This document shows, in pieces, positions 24,115 to 33,601 of a stretch of DNA of 64,000 nucleotides (position 1 is the first letter of the stretch; the number at the start of each line of letters is the position of its first letter). The DNA comes from Alloprevotella sp. GTDB lineage: Bacteria > Bacteroidota > Bacteroidia > Bacteroidales > Bacteroidaceae. The notes beneath the pieces are model-generated. The model was not told the origin of the DNA, did no database searches, and was given only the letters and a program-made list of their open reading frames with translations. The stretch is from positions 46,882 through 110,881 of the forward strand of contig JAFUZP010000014.1 in the NCBI GenBank assembly GCA_017476545.1. Reading direction: 5' to 3'. A program made the translations under genes and the position numbers.

Positions 24115-26835
24115 ATGAAGAAAATTCAACAACTCACCAAAGGGATGGCCCTCCTGCTGGCATTGGCAGCAGGAGCGGGCAGCTCTGCGATGGCGCAAGC
24201 CGTCATCTTCCCGCAGGAACAGCAGGCGGGCGTGGCCACCATGACGAGCGGTGGCGGACATTACACGCTGGAGAACGACCTCTTCAGCGCAGACTTCGCG
24301 GAACAGGACGGAGCATTGCGCTTCGGCGGTTGCGAGCGTCTCGGACTTGAAGCCGGAACGGAACTTTTCCGTATCCAGCTGGGTAATGGGACGGAGGTGC
24401 CGGCATCAGCCATGAGTCTCGGTGAAGTGCGCACCGTCAGCCTGACAGGTAATGCCGCCGCCCCCAAGGGGAGCGAGCGTTTCGATGGGCAGGCCATTGA
24501 GGCGGACTACACCTATGGTAATCTGGATATCACGTGGCGCGCGGTTCTGCGTGACGGGTCGCACTATTTGCGCACGGAGTTAGAGCTGACGGCAAAGCGG
24601 AACGTGGCCATGCAGGCTATCATCCCGATGATTTATTCGGTGAATAACGCCTATGGCCCCGCCCCGAAAGTGGTCGGTAACACGCGCGGTGCGATTCTCG
24701 CATCCGACCATATCTTCGCCGGACTGGAGACCCCGATGGGCATTAACACGGTGGAGGGTGCTGCGCAGGACCTGTCCGGCTTTGTCTATAATGCATGGAC
24801 GGCTGATACGTACAGCTGGGCACCGGGCGGCGAAACGCCTGCCGCCGTCACGGCACTGGGTTTCGCGCAAAGCGAAATCGCCGGGACGCGGGGCTACCTC
24901 GTCTTTAACGAAGCCGGGACGCATACCGTAACGTTCCTCTACTCGGCGGGTACGCACCGCTTGAATATCGTTGGTGTGGACCTTGTGGATGTGGAAAGCG
25001 GAAAAGTCGTAGCGCAAGATTACCATATCGGATATACCGGTGGCGAGAAGAGCAACAATGTTTACACCCTCAACGTGCCTGAAGCCAAGGCTTACCTTGT
25101 GAGATATTTCACGGAAACAAAGACGGAAACAATTACAAGCAGCGGTACCATCACCTGGAGCAAAGCCGTGAGCGCACCAACCCTTGCCTATGACCTCGCG
25201 GCAGGCGAGAGCCCATACCTTGACGCTGGTGTACTGCACCTTACCACACCGGGTGCTACCTCCATAGTGGGCAGGTGGAGCCGAAATACAACGCTTCAAG
25301 CCGGACAAACGTGGACGGTAAGTGCCGTTGTCGGCCTGATAGCTGAAGGCCAGGCACGCCGTTCTGTGCTCTGCTACTCGGAGCGGGAAAGAGCGGTGGC
25401 GTGGCGGCCGTTCCCTATCTATGTGTCATGGTACGAGCTCAATATAGACAGGAACAACGACCGCACGTATGAGACGAACATGACCGCCGAGCAGTGCGTG
25501 GATGTCGTGCGCCACTGGAAGACGGGCTTCTACGATAAGTACAATGAGGGTATCGGTGCATTCGTCTGGGACGACGGCTGGGACTTCTATGGGACGTGGG
25601 GTTTCAACAAGAACTTCCCCGACGGCTTTGCACCCATTGATGCCGTAGCGCGCGATATGGATAGCGGTATCGGCGCTTGGCTCGGCCCTGTAGGTGGATA
25701 TGGTACGAGCGGTAACTACCGGCGCGAGTACTGGAACAGCCGGGGTGGTATGCAACTCTCGAACAAGGCATACTATGACGTTTTCTACAACGCCTGTTCC
25801 TCGATGATAAGTGCCTATGACTTCCGCTTTTTCAAGTTTGACGGAATCAGCGCCCAGTGGAGCTCGGTCGGGCCCGATGCGGGAACAACCGGTGAGGAGA
25901 ACGCTGAGGGAATCATAAGCATGGAGCAGAAGCTACGCGAGCTGCGTCCGGACATATTCTTCAACACGACTGTCGGCACTTGGGCTAGCCCCTTCTGGTT
26001 CCACGTCTCGGATGCTGTGTGGCGGCAGGAGAATGACTACGGTGAGATCGGTGACCAAGGAAGCGATCGCGAACGCTGGATTACGTACCGCGACCGCCTT
26101 GTTTACCAGAACTTCGTGCAGAATTCGCCACTTTGTCCCATCAACACGCTGATGACGCACGGATTCATCCTGACGAAGTACGGCAATGTGTCGAAAGATA
26201 TGGAGTATTACGGCGTACAGCGTGAACTGCGCGCGGCTTTTGCCTGCGGTTCCGGCATGGTGGAACTCTACTGTGACTACGAGCTGATGAATGAGATAAA
26301 CGGTGGTAAGCTGTGGCAGGACCTCGCCGAATGCATCCGTTGGCAGCGCGAGCAGGCAGACGTACTGCCCGACATTCACTGGGTTGGTGGTAATCCTTGG
26401 GATGGGACGAACGCCAATGTGTACGGTTGGGCTGCATGGAACGGCAAGAAGGCTGTACTGACGCTGCGTAATCCGTCAACGGCGCAGAAGACCTTCCGCA
26501 CAACTCTGCGTGAAGCACTTGATATCCCTGCTTACGTTACGGGTACAATGACCTTCTCTGCTGCCTTCCAGCAGGGTGTATTAAGCGGACTGCCGCTTGG
26601 CAAAGAAATAGACATAGATCAGGCACTCACGCTGCGCGTCCCGAAGTCGAGCCTCCTTGTATTTAACGGTGTTCAGACGCAGATTACGCCCGACACAGGC
26701 ATCGGCAGCATCGAAGCTGGTGCAGGGCCGCAGAACGCGGATGCAGCAGCGGCCTACGACTTACTGGGCCGTCGCATCAACGCCGCCACCGCCAAGGGCG
26801 TTTACATACAGGGCGGGCGGAAAGTGCTCCGATAA
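24115..26835 (+). CDS. Secreted glycoside hydrolase, GH27/GH36-like TIM barrel
   Basis: 906 residues with a signal peptide (1-28, ends SAMAQ). Residues about 30-420 look like beta-sandwich domains. About 430-720 is an alpha-galactosidase-like barrel: FVWDDGWDFYG, a strand ending FFKFDG with Asp576 as likely nucleophile, and VWRQEND with Asp641 as possible acid/base. A beta-sandwich follows. The last ~30 residues (AAAYDLLGRR, GVYIQGGRKVLR) form the short tail also found on the proteins at 53640, 55409 and 59285. Homologues are sometimes named 'enterotoxin' without functional basis. The substrate is not clear; alpha-linked galactose or N-acetylgalactosamine is a guess. It lies 34 bases after ribD and 12 bases before kdtA. 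Confidence 0.72.
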   Translation: MKKIQQLTKGMALLLALAAGAGSSAMAQAVIFPQEQQAGVATMTSGGGHYTLENDLFSADFAEQDGALRFGGCERLGLEAGTELFRIQLGNGTEVPASAMSLGEVRTVSLTGNAAAPKGSERFDGQAIEADYTYGNLDITWRAVLRDGSHYLRTELELTAKRNVAMQAIIPMIYSVNNAYGPAPKVVGNTRGAILASDHIFAGLETPMGINTVEGAAQDLSGFVYNAWTADTYSWAPGGETPAAVTALGFAQSEIAGTRGYLVFNEAGTHTVTFLYSAGTHRLNIVGVDLVDVESGKVVAQDYHIGYTGGEKSNNVYTLNVPEAKAYLVRYFTETKTETITSSGTITWSKAVSAPTLAYDLAAGESPYLDAGVLHLTTPGATSIVGRWSRNTTLQAGQTWTVSAVVGLIAEGQARRSVLCYSERERAVAWRPFPIYVSWYELNIDRNNDRTYETNMTAEQCVDVVRHWKTGFYDKYNEGIGAFVWDDGWDFYGTWGFNKNFPDGFAPIDAVARDMDSGIGAWLGPVGGYGTSGNYRREYWNSRGGMQLSNKAYYDVFYNACSSMISAYDFRFFKFDGISAQWSSVGPDAGTTGEENAEGIISMEQKLRELRPDIFFNTTVGTWASPFWFHVSDAVWRQENDYGEIGDQGSDRERWITYRDRLVYQNFVQNSPLCPINTLMTHGFILTKYGNVSKDMEYYGVQRELRAAFACGSGMVELYCDYELMNEINGGKLWQDLAECIRWQREQADVLPDIHWVGGNPWDGTNANVYGWAAWNGKKAVLTLRNPSTAQKTFRTTLREALDIPAYVTGTMTFSAAFQQGVLSGLPLGKEIDIDQALTLRVPKSSLLVFNGVQTQITPDTGIGSIEAGAGPQNADAAAAYDLLGRRINAATAKGVYIQGGRKVLR

Positions 26836-26847
26836 GCCGTGCGGCTC

Positions 26848-28086
26848 ATGTACTCGTTGGCCATTTATATCTATATGCTCGGCGTGAACATCGCCGCCCT
26901 TTTCGGGAACGAGAAGGCACGGCTGATGCGGCGTGGGCATAGGCAGACGTGGAAAACCTTACGGGAAAGTATCGCCCCGGGCGATGCTCCCGTATGGTTT
27001 CACGCGGCCTCGCTCGGCGAGTTCGAGCAGGGCAGGCCGCTGATGGAGCGACTTCGTCGGGAGCAGCCGGAGCAGAAGATTCTCCTGACCTTCTTTTCGC
27101 CGTCCGGCTACGAAGTGCGGAAGGATTATGAAGGGGCGGATGTTGTCTGCTACCTGCCCTTCGACACGATGCCGGGGGCGCGTAAATTCCTCCGGCTGGC
27201 GCATCCCTCAAAAGCCTTCTTCATTAAGTACGAATTCTGGGCGAACTACCTCTTCCTGCTCCACCGCCGGGGTACGCCTGTCTATAGCGTGAGTAGCATC
27301 TTCCGTCCTGGGCAGATTTTCTTCCGTTGGTGGAACTGCGGCTACAGCGTCGTGCTGCGTTGGGTGACCCACTACTTTGTGCAGAACGAGGAGTCGCGCC
27401 AACTGCTCGCAAACCAAGGGCTGGAAAATGCTACAGTGGTGGGTGACACGCGCTTTGACCGCGTTGTGGATATCATGCGCGCCGCAAAGCCTCTCCCCAT
27501 CGCTGAGGCTTTCGCGCGGGAAAGGACGGTCATCGTGGCCGGAAGCACATGGCGTGAGGACGAGGACCTGCTGCTGGATTATTTCAACCGCCACCCCGAC
27601 GTCCGCTTACTACTTGCCCCGCACGTCGTGAGCGAGGGACATTTGCAGGAGATAACGGGCAAGCTGAAACGCACCGCTGTGCGTTACACGAAGACAACCC
27701 CCGAGGAGGCGGCTTTGGCGGACTGTCTCATCATTGACTGCTACCGCCTGCTCTCCTCCCTCTACCGCTATGCCACCGTATGCTATGTCGGCGGCGGTTT
27801 CGGGGCGGGCATCCATAATGTTCCGGAGGCAGCTGTCTATGCGCGTCCCGTGCTCATCGGCCCCAATAACGGGAAGTTCCAGGAGGCGCAGGCCCTGTTG
27901 GAAAACGGCGGCTGTCGCGAGGTGCGCGACCAGGCTTCACTGGACGCCGCGCTGGACGGCCTGCTGGCCGACAGTGACGCGCTCCGGCGGGCAGGTGAGG
28001 CTGCGGGCGGCTATATCCACCGCAACGCTGGGGCAACAGAAACTATCTTCCGCGCCGTATTCCCGCAGGTTTCGGAGGTCGGTTAG
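26848..28086 (+). CDS. waaA: 3-deoxy-D-manno-octulosonic acid (Kdo) transferase
   Basis: 412 residues from the ATG at 26848 (MYSLAIYIYML), twelve bases after the previous stop; a GTG at 26839 would add three residues. The enzyme transfers Kdo from CMP-Kdo to lipid A precursor at the inner membrane. A short N-terminal membrane segment is followed by a GT-B fold. Family stretches are WFHAASLGEFEQ, ILLTFFSPSGYE, FFIKYEFWANYL, VVGDTRFDRV, VIVAGSTWREDE and YVGGGFGAGIHNVPEAAVYARPVLIGPN. Presence of this gene confirms a Gram-negative lipopolysaccharide. Confidence 0.93.
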   Translation: MYSLAIYIYMLGVNIAALFGNEKARLMRRGHRQTWKTLRESIAPGDAPVWFHAASLGEFEQGRPLMERLRREQPEQKILLTFFSPSGYEVRKDYEGADVVCYLPFDTMPGARKFLRLAHPSKAFFIKYEFWANYLFLLHRRGTPVYSVSSIFRPGQIFFRWWNCGYSVVLRWVTHYFVQNEESRQLLANQGLENATVVGDTRFDRVVDIMRAAKPLPIAEAFARERTVIVAGSTWREDEDLLLDYFNRHPDVRLLLAPHVVSEGHLQEITGKLKRTAVRYTKTTPEEAALADCLIIDCYRLLSSLYRYATVCYVGGGFGAGIHNVPEAAVYARPVLIGPNNGKFQEAQALLENGGCREVRDQASLDAALDGLLADSDALRRAGEAAGGYIHRNAGATETIFRAVFPQVSEVG

Positions 28087-28146
28087 CACCCGTCGGTTGC
28101 TGTTACCCGGATGATCGGAAACGGGGAGCGGGCGGGCTTTTGGAAC

Positions 28147-28234
28147 TATCCCTAGGGTTATGGGAGCTTAACCCTAGGGTTACGGCGCACTGACCCTGCG
28201 GTTACGAAAAACTAACCCTATGGTCAGGTGTGTC
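28147..28234. repeat. 22-bp intergenic palindrome array 4 (4 units, reverse orientation)
   Basis: Units start at 28147, 28169, 28191 and 28213. The second is a perfect TAACCCTAGGGTTA. The third spacer, CGAAAAAC, is the exact reverse complement of GTTTTTCG. The array lies between convergent waaA and the DUF4294 gene. Confidence 0.9.
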
Positions 28235-28310
28235 GGAAGAAAGGAGCGGAAGGATTTCACCCTTATAGAATAATAAAAGTGTCCCGCCGGAACGGGTGAG
28301 GAAGAGCCGC

Positions 28311-28922
28311 TTAGAGTTGTCCGCTTTCTACCATGCGTACCACACGCTCCGTGTAGCGGTCATCGCCCTCTGGGTCATAATGGCGCGAGAGGCTGTTGCC
28401 AAAGAGCAGTCCGATGCTCTGATAGACGTTTGCCCGCAGCGTCCCGACGAAGGCCTTCGCTATGCTGTAGCCCGTCTGGTTGCACTCGCGGTCAATCAGC
28501 TTGAGCAGGAGCCTTCCCTGCTGCCTCGACATTTTCTTGATCACTGGTGCGTAAGTCCGCTTTAGCTCCGCTTCAACAAGCCTTACGTGCGCCTCGCGAC
28601 TCTTTTTGTCGGGCAGGGTCTCCAAGTACTCGTAGGTCTCCAGCAGCGTATAGCGCGCCATCTTGGCCAGCGGGAGGAGCTTCTTTACGTTATAGACGAG
28701 GCGGTTGTATTTTTCCCGCTCCTTCTCGGAACGGAACGCCAAGGCGGGATACTTGTAGAGTGTCGGGGTGATGATTTGCGGGATGCTGTCCGCGCCATAC
28801 GCTACTTTACCCACCTGCACGTAGATGGGCATGGCGGGCGTGTCGTCCGGGGTGTCCTGCGCCCGTAGCGTAGCGGAACAAGCCACTTGGAGTATCGATA
28901 AAAAGATGATGCGGCGTACCAT
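28311..28922 (-). CDS. DUF4294-family exported protein
   Basis: 203 residues with a signal peptide (1-22, ends TLRAQ). The core reads like DUF4294, a family of unknown function widespread in Bacteroidota: LYKYPALAFRSEKEREKYNRLVYNVKK, LPLAKMARYTLLETYEYLETLP, then KKMSRQQGRLLLKLIDRECNQTGY and LRANVYQSIGLLFGNSL. The mature protein is strongly helical and basic. A weak -7 match (TAATTTCG, 28930-28937) lies eight bases before the start. It is divergent from rnr. No enzyme motif is visible. Confidence 0.8.
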   Translation of the reverse strand: MVRRIIFLSILQVACSATLRAQDTPDDTPAMPIYVQVGKVAYGADSIPQIITPTLYKYPALAFRSEKEREKYNRLVYNVKKLLPLAKMARYTLLETYEYLETLPDKKSREAHVRLVEAELKRTYAPVIKKMSRQQGRLLLKLIDRECNQTGYSIAKAFVGTLRANVYQSIGLLFGNSLSRHYDPEGDDRYTERVVRMVESGQL

Positions 28923-29060
28923 TGCGCCGCGAAATTAGGAAAATATTCCGAGCGGGAGCGTTATTATTTCTTAATTGCCCGTAAGAGTCGCAAAAATTAA
29001 GGATATTTGCACAATAAACGCGGCGAAATGAAATCTGACCGCCGCACAAACCTAAACTAC

Positions 29061-31379
29061 ATGAAGCAAGAACGAAAAAGGAGCGGGCGCCGCACGAAGC
29101 GGGAGCTGACGGAAATGCTCCTGAACCTGTTCGCAGAAAGCCCTGACCGGGAATTCTACGTGAAAGACCTTTACCGGCAGGTGGGCGCCAATACCCATCC
29201 GGGGAAAATGCTCACGCTGGATGTGCTCGAAGACCTTGTGCTCGCCGACTATATTACCACCGACGGGCAGGGGCACTACCGCTACGCCGTGCGCCAGCAG
29301 GTCATGGAGGGGACTTTCCAACGCAAGCGTAACGGGCGCAATTCCTTCGTGCCGGACGACGGCGGGAAGAGCATCCTTGTGGCCGAGCGCAACGCCCTGC
29401 ACGCCATGGACGGCGACCGCGTGCGCGTTACCATGCTGGCCCGGCGCCACGCACACACCCGGGAGGCTCAAGTCATAGAGATACTGGAACGCGCTAAGGA
29501 TACGTTTGTCGGGAAATTGCGCGTGGAGCACGGCTTCGCCTTCCTCATCACGGAAGACCGCGCCTTAGCGACGGACATCTTTATCCCCAAGAAAGACCTT
29601 GGTAAAGGTTGCACCGGCGACAAGGCCGTCGTGCGTATAACGGACTGGCCCGCAGGGGCAAAGAGCCCCGTGGGTAAGGTTGTGGACATTCTGGGTCGGG
29701 AAGGAGAGAACGATGCGGAGATGCATGCCATCTTGGCCGAATATAACCTGCCGTACAGCTATCCGCGCCGTGTGGAAGAAGCGGCGGAGCGCATCCCAGA
29801 CGGGGTGACGCCGGAAGAAATTGCCCGACGTGAGGACTTCCGTAGCGTGACGACTTTCACCATTGACCCGCGCGACGCGAAAGACTTCGACGATGCCATC
29901 TCTATCCTCCCCCTGCCCACCGCTCACGGGAAGGCGTACGAAGTGGGTGTTCACATCGCCGACGTGACCCATTACATCAAGGAAGGCGACCTTGTAGACA
30001 GGGAGGCGCAGCAGCGCGCCACGAGCGTCTATCTCGTGGACCGCACCATTCCGATGTTGCCGGAGCGGCTCTGCAACAACCTCTGCTCGCTGCGTGAGGA
30101 CGAGGAAAAGCTGGCTTATTCCGTCGTTTTCCGCCTGTCGGAAGACGCAAAGGTGCAGTCCTGGCGGCTCGCCAAGACGGTCATCCGCTCCAACCGCCGC
30201 TTCACTTACGAGGAAGTCCAATATATCCTCGAACAGAACGGTGAGGCTTCGGCCGAGGACCTCGCACATCCCGCTCCGGAGCCACAGGGGGACTATGGTG
30301 TGCAGTACACCGGGGATCTCATTACGCTCAACCGTTTGGCAAAGTCCCTGCGGGAGAAACGCTTCAAGGCCGGCGCAATCGGCTTTGATCGCCCGGAAGT
30401 GCGCTTTGAAACGGACGAAAAGGGACATCCGATATCCACCTACATCAAGCTGGCTAAGGATGCGAACAAACTCGTGGAGGAGTTCATGCTCCTTGCCAAC
30501 CGCACTGTGGCCGAGAGCATTGGTAATCTGAAGCAGCCGGGGCATGGGCCAAAGACGAAGAAGCGCACGTTCGTTTACCGCGTACACGATGTACCCGACC
30601 CGGAGAAGCTGGAGAAATTGAGCGGTTTCATCGGGACATTCGGCTATAAGATACGCACCGATGGCTCGAAGAAGGACATCAGTAAGAGCCTGAACCGCCT
30701 CCTGAAGGACGTGAAAGGAAGGGCGGAGGAAAATGTCGTGGAGATGGTGGCGCTCAGGGCTATGCAGAAAGCGCGCTACGATGTGGAAAATATCGGCCAC
30801 TACGGCCTCATGTTCGACTACTACACGCATTTCACCTCGCCCATACGCCGTTATCCCGACATGATGGTACACCGCCTGCTCGCACGCTATGCGGAAGGCG
30901 GCCGCAGCGCGAACAGGGAAAAGTACCAGGAGCTCTGTATGCACAGTTCCTCCATGGAGCAGCTTGCAGAGACAGCGGAGCGCGCAAGTGTGAAATACAA
31001 GCAAGTGGAATTTATGGCCGACCGGCTCGGGCAGGAGTTTGAGGGAATGATTAACGGCGTGACGGAATTCGGGCTCTACGTGGAGCTGGACGGCAACCAC
31101 TGCGAGGGACTTGTTCCGCTACGCGACCTGGTGGGCGACTATTACGAGTTCGATGAGCGGAACTTCTGCCTGGTAGGTCGCCATGAACACCGCCGTTATG
31201 GTCTCGGTGAGCGGGTTCGGATTCGCGTGGAGCGGGCTAATCTTGACCGCCGGCAGCTTCTCTTCACACTAGTGGACGGGGAAGGTCGTGCGGTAGCGGA
31301 CTCACAACCGAAAAACTGGGCGGAGATACGGAAAAGTAAACGTAAAGAAAAACGTAAATACGGCTCTAATCGCCGATGA
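29061..31379 (+). CDS. rnr: Ribonuclease R
   Basis: 772 residues from the ATG at 29061 (MKQERKRSGRR); an ATG at 29028 is an equal alternative. The upstream TTG at 29007 lies inside a GATATTTG promoter-like box (29002-29009) and is rejected. A 3'-5' exoribonuclease that degrades structured RNA. Order of parts: a basic N-terminus with a winged-helix-like region, cold-shock OB domains, then the RNB catalytic domain starting FTIDPRDAKDFDDAISI with the metal-binding aspartates and HIADVTHYIKEGD, and FTSPIRRYPDMMVHR. The S1 domain (FEGMINGVTEFGLYVEL) and a Lys/Arg-rich tail close the protein. Confidence 0.94.
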   Translation: MKQERKRSGRRTKRELTEMLLNLFAESPDREFYVKDLYRQVGANTHPGKMLTLDVLEDLVLADYITTDGQGHYRYAVRQQVMEGTFQRKRNGRNSFVPDDGGKSILVAERNALHAMDGDRVRVTMLARRHAHTREAQVIEILERAKDTFVGKLRVEHGFAFLITEDRALATDIFIPKKDLGKGCTGDKAVVRITDWPAGAKSPVGKVVDILGREGENDAEMHAILAEYNLPYSYPRRVEEAAERIPDGVTPEEIARREDFRSVTTFTIDPRDAKDFDDAISILPLPTAHGKAYEVGVHIADVTHYIKEGDLVDREAQQRATSVYLVDRTIPMLPERLCNNLCSLREDEEKLAYSVVFRLSEDAKVQSWRLAKTVIRSNRRFTYEEVQYILEQNGEASAEDLAHPAPEPQGDYGVQYTGDLITLNRLAKSLREKRFKAGAIGFDRPEVRFETDEKGHPISTYIKLAKDANKLVEEFMLLANRTVAESIGNLKQPGHGPKTKKRTFVYRVHDVPDPEKLEKLSGFIGTFGYKIRTDGSKKDISKSLNRLLKDVKGRAEENVVEMVALRAMQKARYDVENIGHYGLMFDYYTHFTSPIRRYPDMMVHRLLARYAEGGRSANREKYQELCMHSSSMEQLAETAERASVKYKQVEFMADRLGQEFEGMINGVTEFGLYVELDGNHCEGLVPLRDLVGDYYEFDERNFCLVGRHEHRRYGLGERVRIRVERANLDRRQLLFTLVDGEGRAVADSQPKNWAEIRKSKRKEKRKYGSNRR

Positions 31380-31503
31380 AACCGTTGAAAAATTCCTGCT
31401 AACGCAGGGTCGTTTGTGCGAAAAACATCGGTATTACCGTTTTAAGTCAAGGGTGGGAAAGCGATTTGCCCCGCTTTTCCCGCCCTTATTTCTATTATAT
31501 TTG

Positions 31504-31511
31504 TACTTTTG
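31504..31511 (+). promoter_or_regulatory. -7 box for the PCMD/dockerin operon
   Basis: TACTTTTG matches TAnnTTTG; an overlapping second match, TATATTTG, lies at 31496-31503. The lipoprotein ATG is at 31603, giving a leader of about 85 bases. The rest of the gap after rnr (31380-31602) shows no other clear feature. Confidence 0.5.
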
Positions 31512-31602
31512 CAGCCGTTGTGGAGCTGCAAAGCTGCCTGGGAGAAGGTGCAGAACAGCTTGCTGCAACACTGAAACTACTCATCCAAAAAAAGAAGTCC
31601 CG

Positions 31603-32754
31603 ATGAAGCGAATTTGCATCGCCGCCGCCGTCCTGTTCCTCCTCGCCCTGCAATCTTGTATCCGCGAGGAAGCGCTCAATGCTGAGTGCGACATCACCGA
31701 CGTGGATGCGGCCTGGCTCGCCACGCTTCCAGAGGGATTCATCACGGGCAACCCCGTTGTGAAGAACACTTCCGTCACACTCTTTGTTCCGATGGGCGCG
31801 GATATCACCGCCCTCAGCCCCCAGTTTCACGTCACCCCCGGTGCGACGCTGTTTAAGGGAGAGTGGGAGGAGCGCACCCCTTTTAGCGCGGAAGAGCAAT
31901 ACGACTTCACCGTCCCACAGTACTACTCCGTTCTTTCCGAGGACGGTGCATGGCACAAGACCTACCGGGTGGCGTTCGAGACACCGCGCCCTCTTGACGA
32001 AATATCCTTCGAGCATTTCGGTATGGAGGAGGAGCGGCAACGCTTCCAGTGCCTCTGGCAGGAGCAGACTGACGGGACGCTGAGCACTTCCATTTGGGAC
32101 AGCGGGAACGCTGGGTATGCCATGACGGGGATGGCGCAGGGCTTTGAGGACTACCCTACCGTCTTTACGGAGGGCGGGGTGCGCGGATTGTGCGCCAAGC
32201 TCGAGACGAAGAATACTGGCGAGTTTGGGCGGGCAGCAAGTATGCCCATAGCCGCCGGCAACCTGTTTATCGGCGAGTTCCGCACGCTGCAGGCCATGCT
32301 TGCACCCCGCAAGGCAACGCGCTTCGGCTTGCAGATAGCTAAGGGCGAGCCGGCCACGCTGTCGGGCTATTATAAATATACGGCGGGTACAACCGTTATT
32401 GACCGTAAGCAGAACGTGCTCAGCGAGAAGCACGACACTTGCGACATATATGCCGTCCTCTACGAGGTGGAGCCCGGTAATGTGGTGACGCTGAACGGCG
32501 ATGATATCCTCTCCAGCGGGCGCATCGTGAGCCTGGCGCGGATTGACGACCCGGGCGAGCCGCAGGACTGGCAGTACTTTGAGGAGCCTTTCCGCCCGAT
32601 GAACGGGAAACGTTTCGACCCCGAGCGCTTCCGGCGCAATGGTTACGCGTTCACCATCGTCATGACATCGAGCCGTCAGGGTGCGCACTTTGAAGGTGCC
32701 ATCGGCTCTGTGCTCTACGTGGACGAACTGAAAGTAACATGGGTACAGCCTTAA
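31603..32754 (+). CDS. PCMD-domain surface lipoprotein
   Basis: 383 residues. The lipoprotein signal ends LALQSC with Cys19, followed by IREEA, acidic near the lipid site. An N-terminal Ig-like segment (about 25-130: NTSVTLFVPMGADITAL, PGATLFKGEW, SEDGAWHKTYRVAFE) leads into a PCMD-type beta-sandwich (about 135-383) with FEHFG, FQCLWQEQTDGTLSTSIWDSGN, LSGYYKYTAGT and a closing VLYVDELKVTW. PCMD domains belong to surface proteins of putative carbohydrate metabolism loci; enzymatic activity is not shown. The frame is open upstream to 31414, but the promoter at 31504 and the signal peptide fix the ATG at 31603. First gene of a four-gene operon. Confidence 0.8.
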   Translation: MKRICIAAAVLFLLALQSCIREEALNAECDITDVDAAWLATLPEGFITGNPVVKNTSVTLFVPMGADITALSPQFHVTPGATLFKGEWEERTPFSAEEQYDFTVPQYYSVLSEDGAWHKTYRVAFETPRPLDEISFEHFGMEEERQRFQCLWQEQTDGTLSTSIWDSGNAGYAMTGMAQGFEDYPTVFTEGGVRGLCAKLETKNTGEFGRAASMPIAAGNLFIGEFRTLQAMLAPRKATRFGLQIAKGEPATLSGYYKYTAGTTVIDRKQNVLSEKHDTCDIYAVLYEVEPGNVVTLNGDDILSSGRIVSLARIDDPGEPQDWQYFEEPFRPMNGKRFDPERFRRNGYAFTIVMTSSRQGAHFEGAIGSVLYVDELKVTWVQP

Positions 32755-32760
32755 TTCCCG

Positions 32761-33534
32761 ATGAAACCGATGAAAAAGTTCCTTTTCATACTCTTTGTGA
32801 CGACCGTTGCGCAGGCCGTATCCGCTCAGCCGGCGGACGAACGGCGCGACTTCCTTGCATCCCTGTTCGCCGACTGGCGCTACCAAGTGGGCGGCGGCGT
32901 GGCTGTCGGCGGTACTGCTCCGCTCCCTATGCCCCGTTCCATCCGAAGGATTGAGGCCTTCAACCCGCTGCTGAACCTCTATGTGGAGGGGCTTGCGTCC
33001 CGTCCCGTGGTGGGGCGGTGGGGAATCGCGGCTGGGCTGCGCCTTGAGCGGAAGGGAATGAAGACGAAGGCGCAGGTGAAGAACTACCGCATGGAGATGA
33101 CGGCGGACGACGGGGCGTTCATGGAGGGCGCGTGGACGGGGCACGTGGAGACGCGGGTCCGTAGCGTTTACCTCACGCTCCCCCTGCTGGCCACGTGCTC
33201 GTTAGGGCGGCGCTGGCAGGTGTCGGCCGGGCCGTATCTGAGTTTATGCGTGCGGGGTAACTTCGGCGGCGCGGCCTACGACGGATACATCCGGCACTAT
33301 GACCCGACAGGTGAGAAGGCCTACGTGACGCACGCTACTTACGACTTCGGCGACGACGTGCGCCGCTGGGCGTGGGGTGTGCAGGCCGGGGCGGCATACC
33401 GCTGCACGGAACGCATCAGCGCGCAGGCCGCACTGGACTGGGGGCTCACGTCCGTGTTCCACTCCGGCTTCACGGCCGTCACCTTCCCGCTACGCCCTAT
33501 TTACGGGCGCGTCGGTGCGGCCTACCTGTTCTGA
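32761..33534 (+). CDS. Outer-membrane beta-barrel protein (PorT-like fold)
   Basis: 257 residues with a signal peptide (1-22, ends AVSAQ); the ATG at 32770 (MKKFLF) is an alternative three codons in. The mature part alternates hydrophobic and polar residues with aromatic girdles: YQVGGGVAVGG, LLNLYVEGLA, WGIAAGLRLERKGMKTKA, YLTLPLLATCSLG, WQVSAGPYLSLCVRGNF and a final GRVGAAYLF ending in Phe. This resembles PorT-family eight-strand barrels. It follows the PCMD lipoprotein by six bases and may serve as its outer-membrane partner (inference). Confidence 0.75.
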   Translation: MKPMKKFLFILFVTTVAQAVSAQPADERRDFLASLFADWRYQVGGGVAVGGTAPLPMPRSIRRIEAFNPLLNLYVEGLASRPVVGRWGIAAGLRLERKGMKTKAQVKNYRMEMTADDGAFMEGAWTGHVETRVRSVYLTLPLLATCSLGRRWQVSAGPYLSLCVRGNFGGAAYDGYIRHYDPTGEKAYVTHATYDFGDDVRRWAWGVQAGAAYRCTERISAQAALDWGLTSVFHSGFTAVTFPLRPIYGRVGAAYLF

Positions 33535-33601
33535 GGGGGCTGCATCTGATACGGTATAGGTATACATTTATTAATATATATACATTCTAAAAGCAAGAAT
33601 T

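Noticed and set aside
29565-31100. 511-codon open frame on the minus strand
   Set aside because: Antisense shadow of rnr; no domain or signal peptide, and rnr is unambiguous.
31495-33144. 549-codon open frame on the minus strand
   Set aside because: Antisense to the PCMD lipoprotein and barrel genes, both of which have signal peptides and coherent folds.
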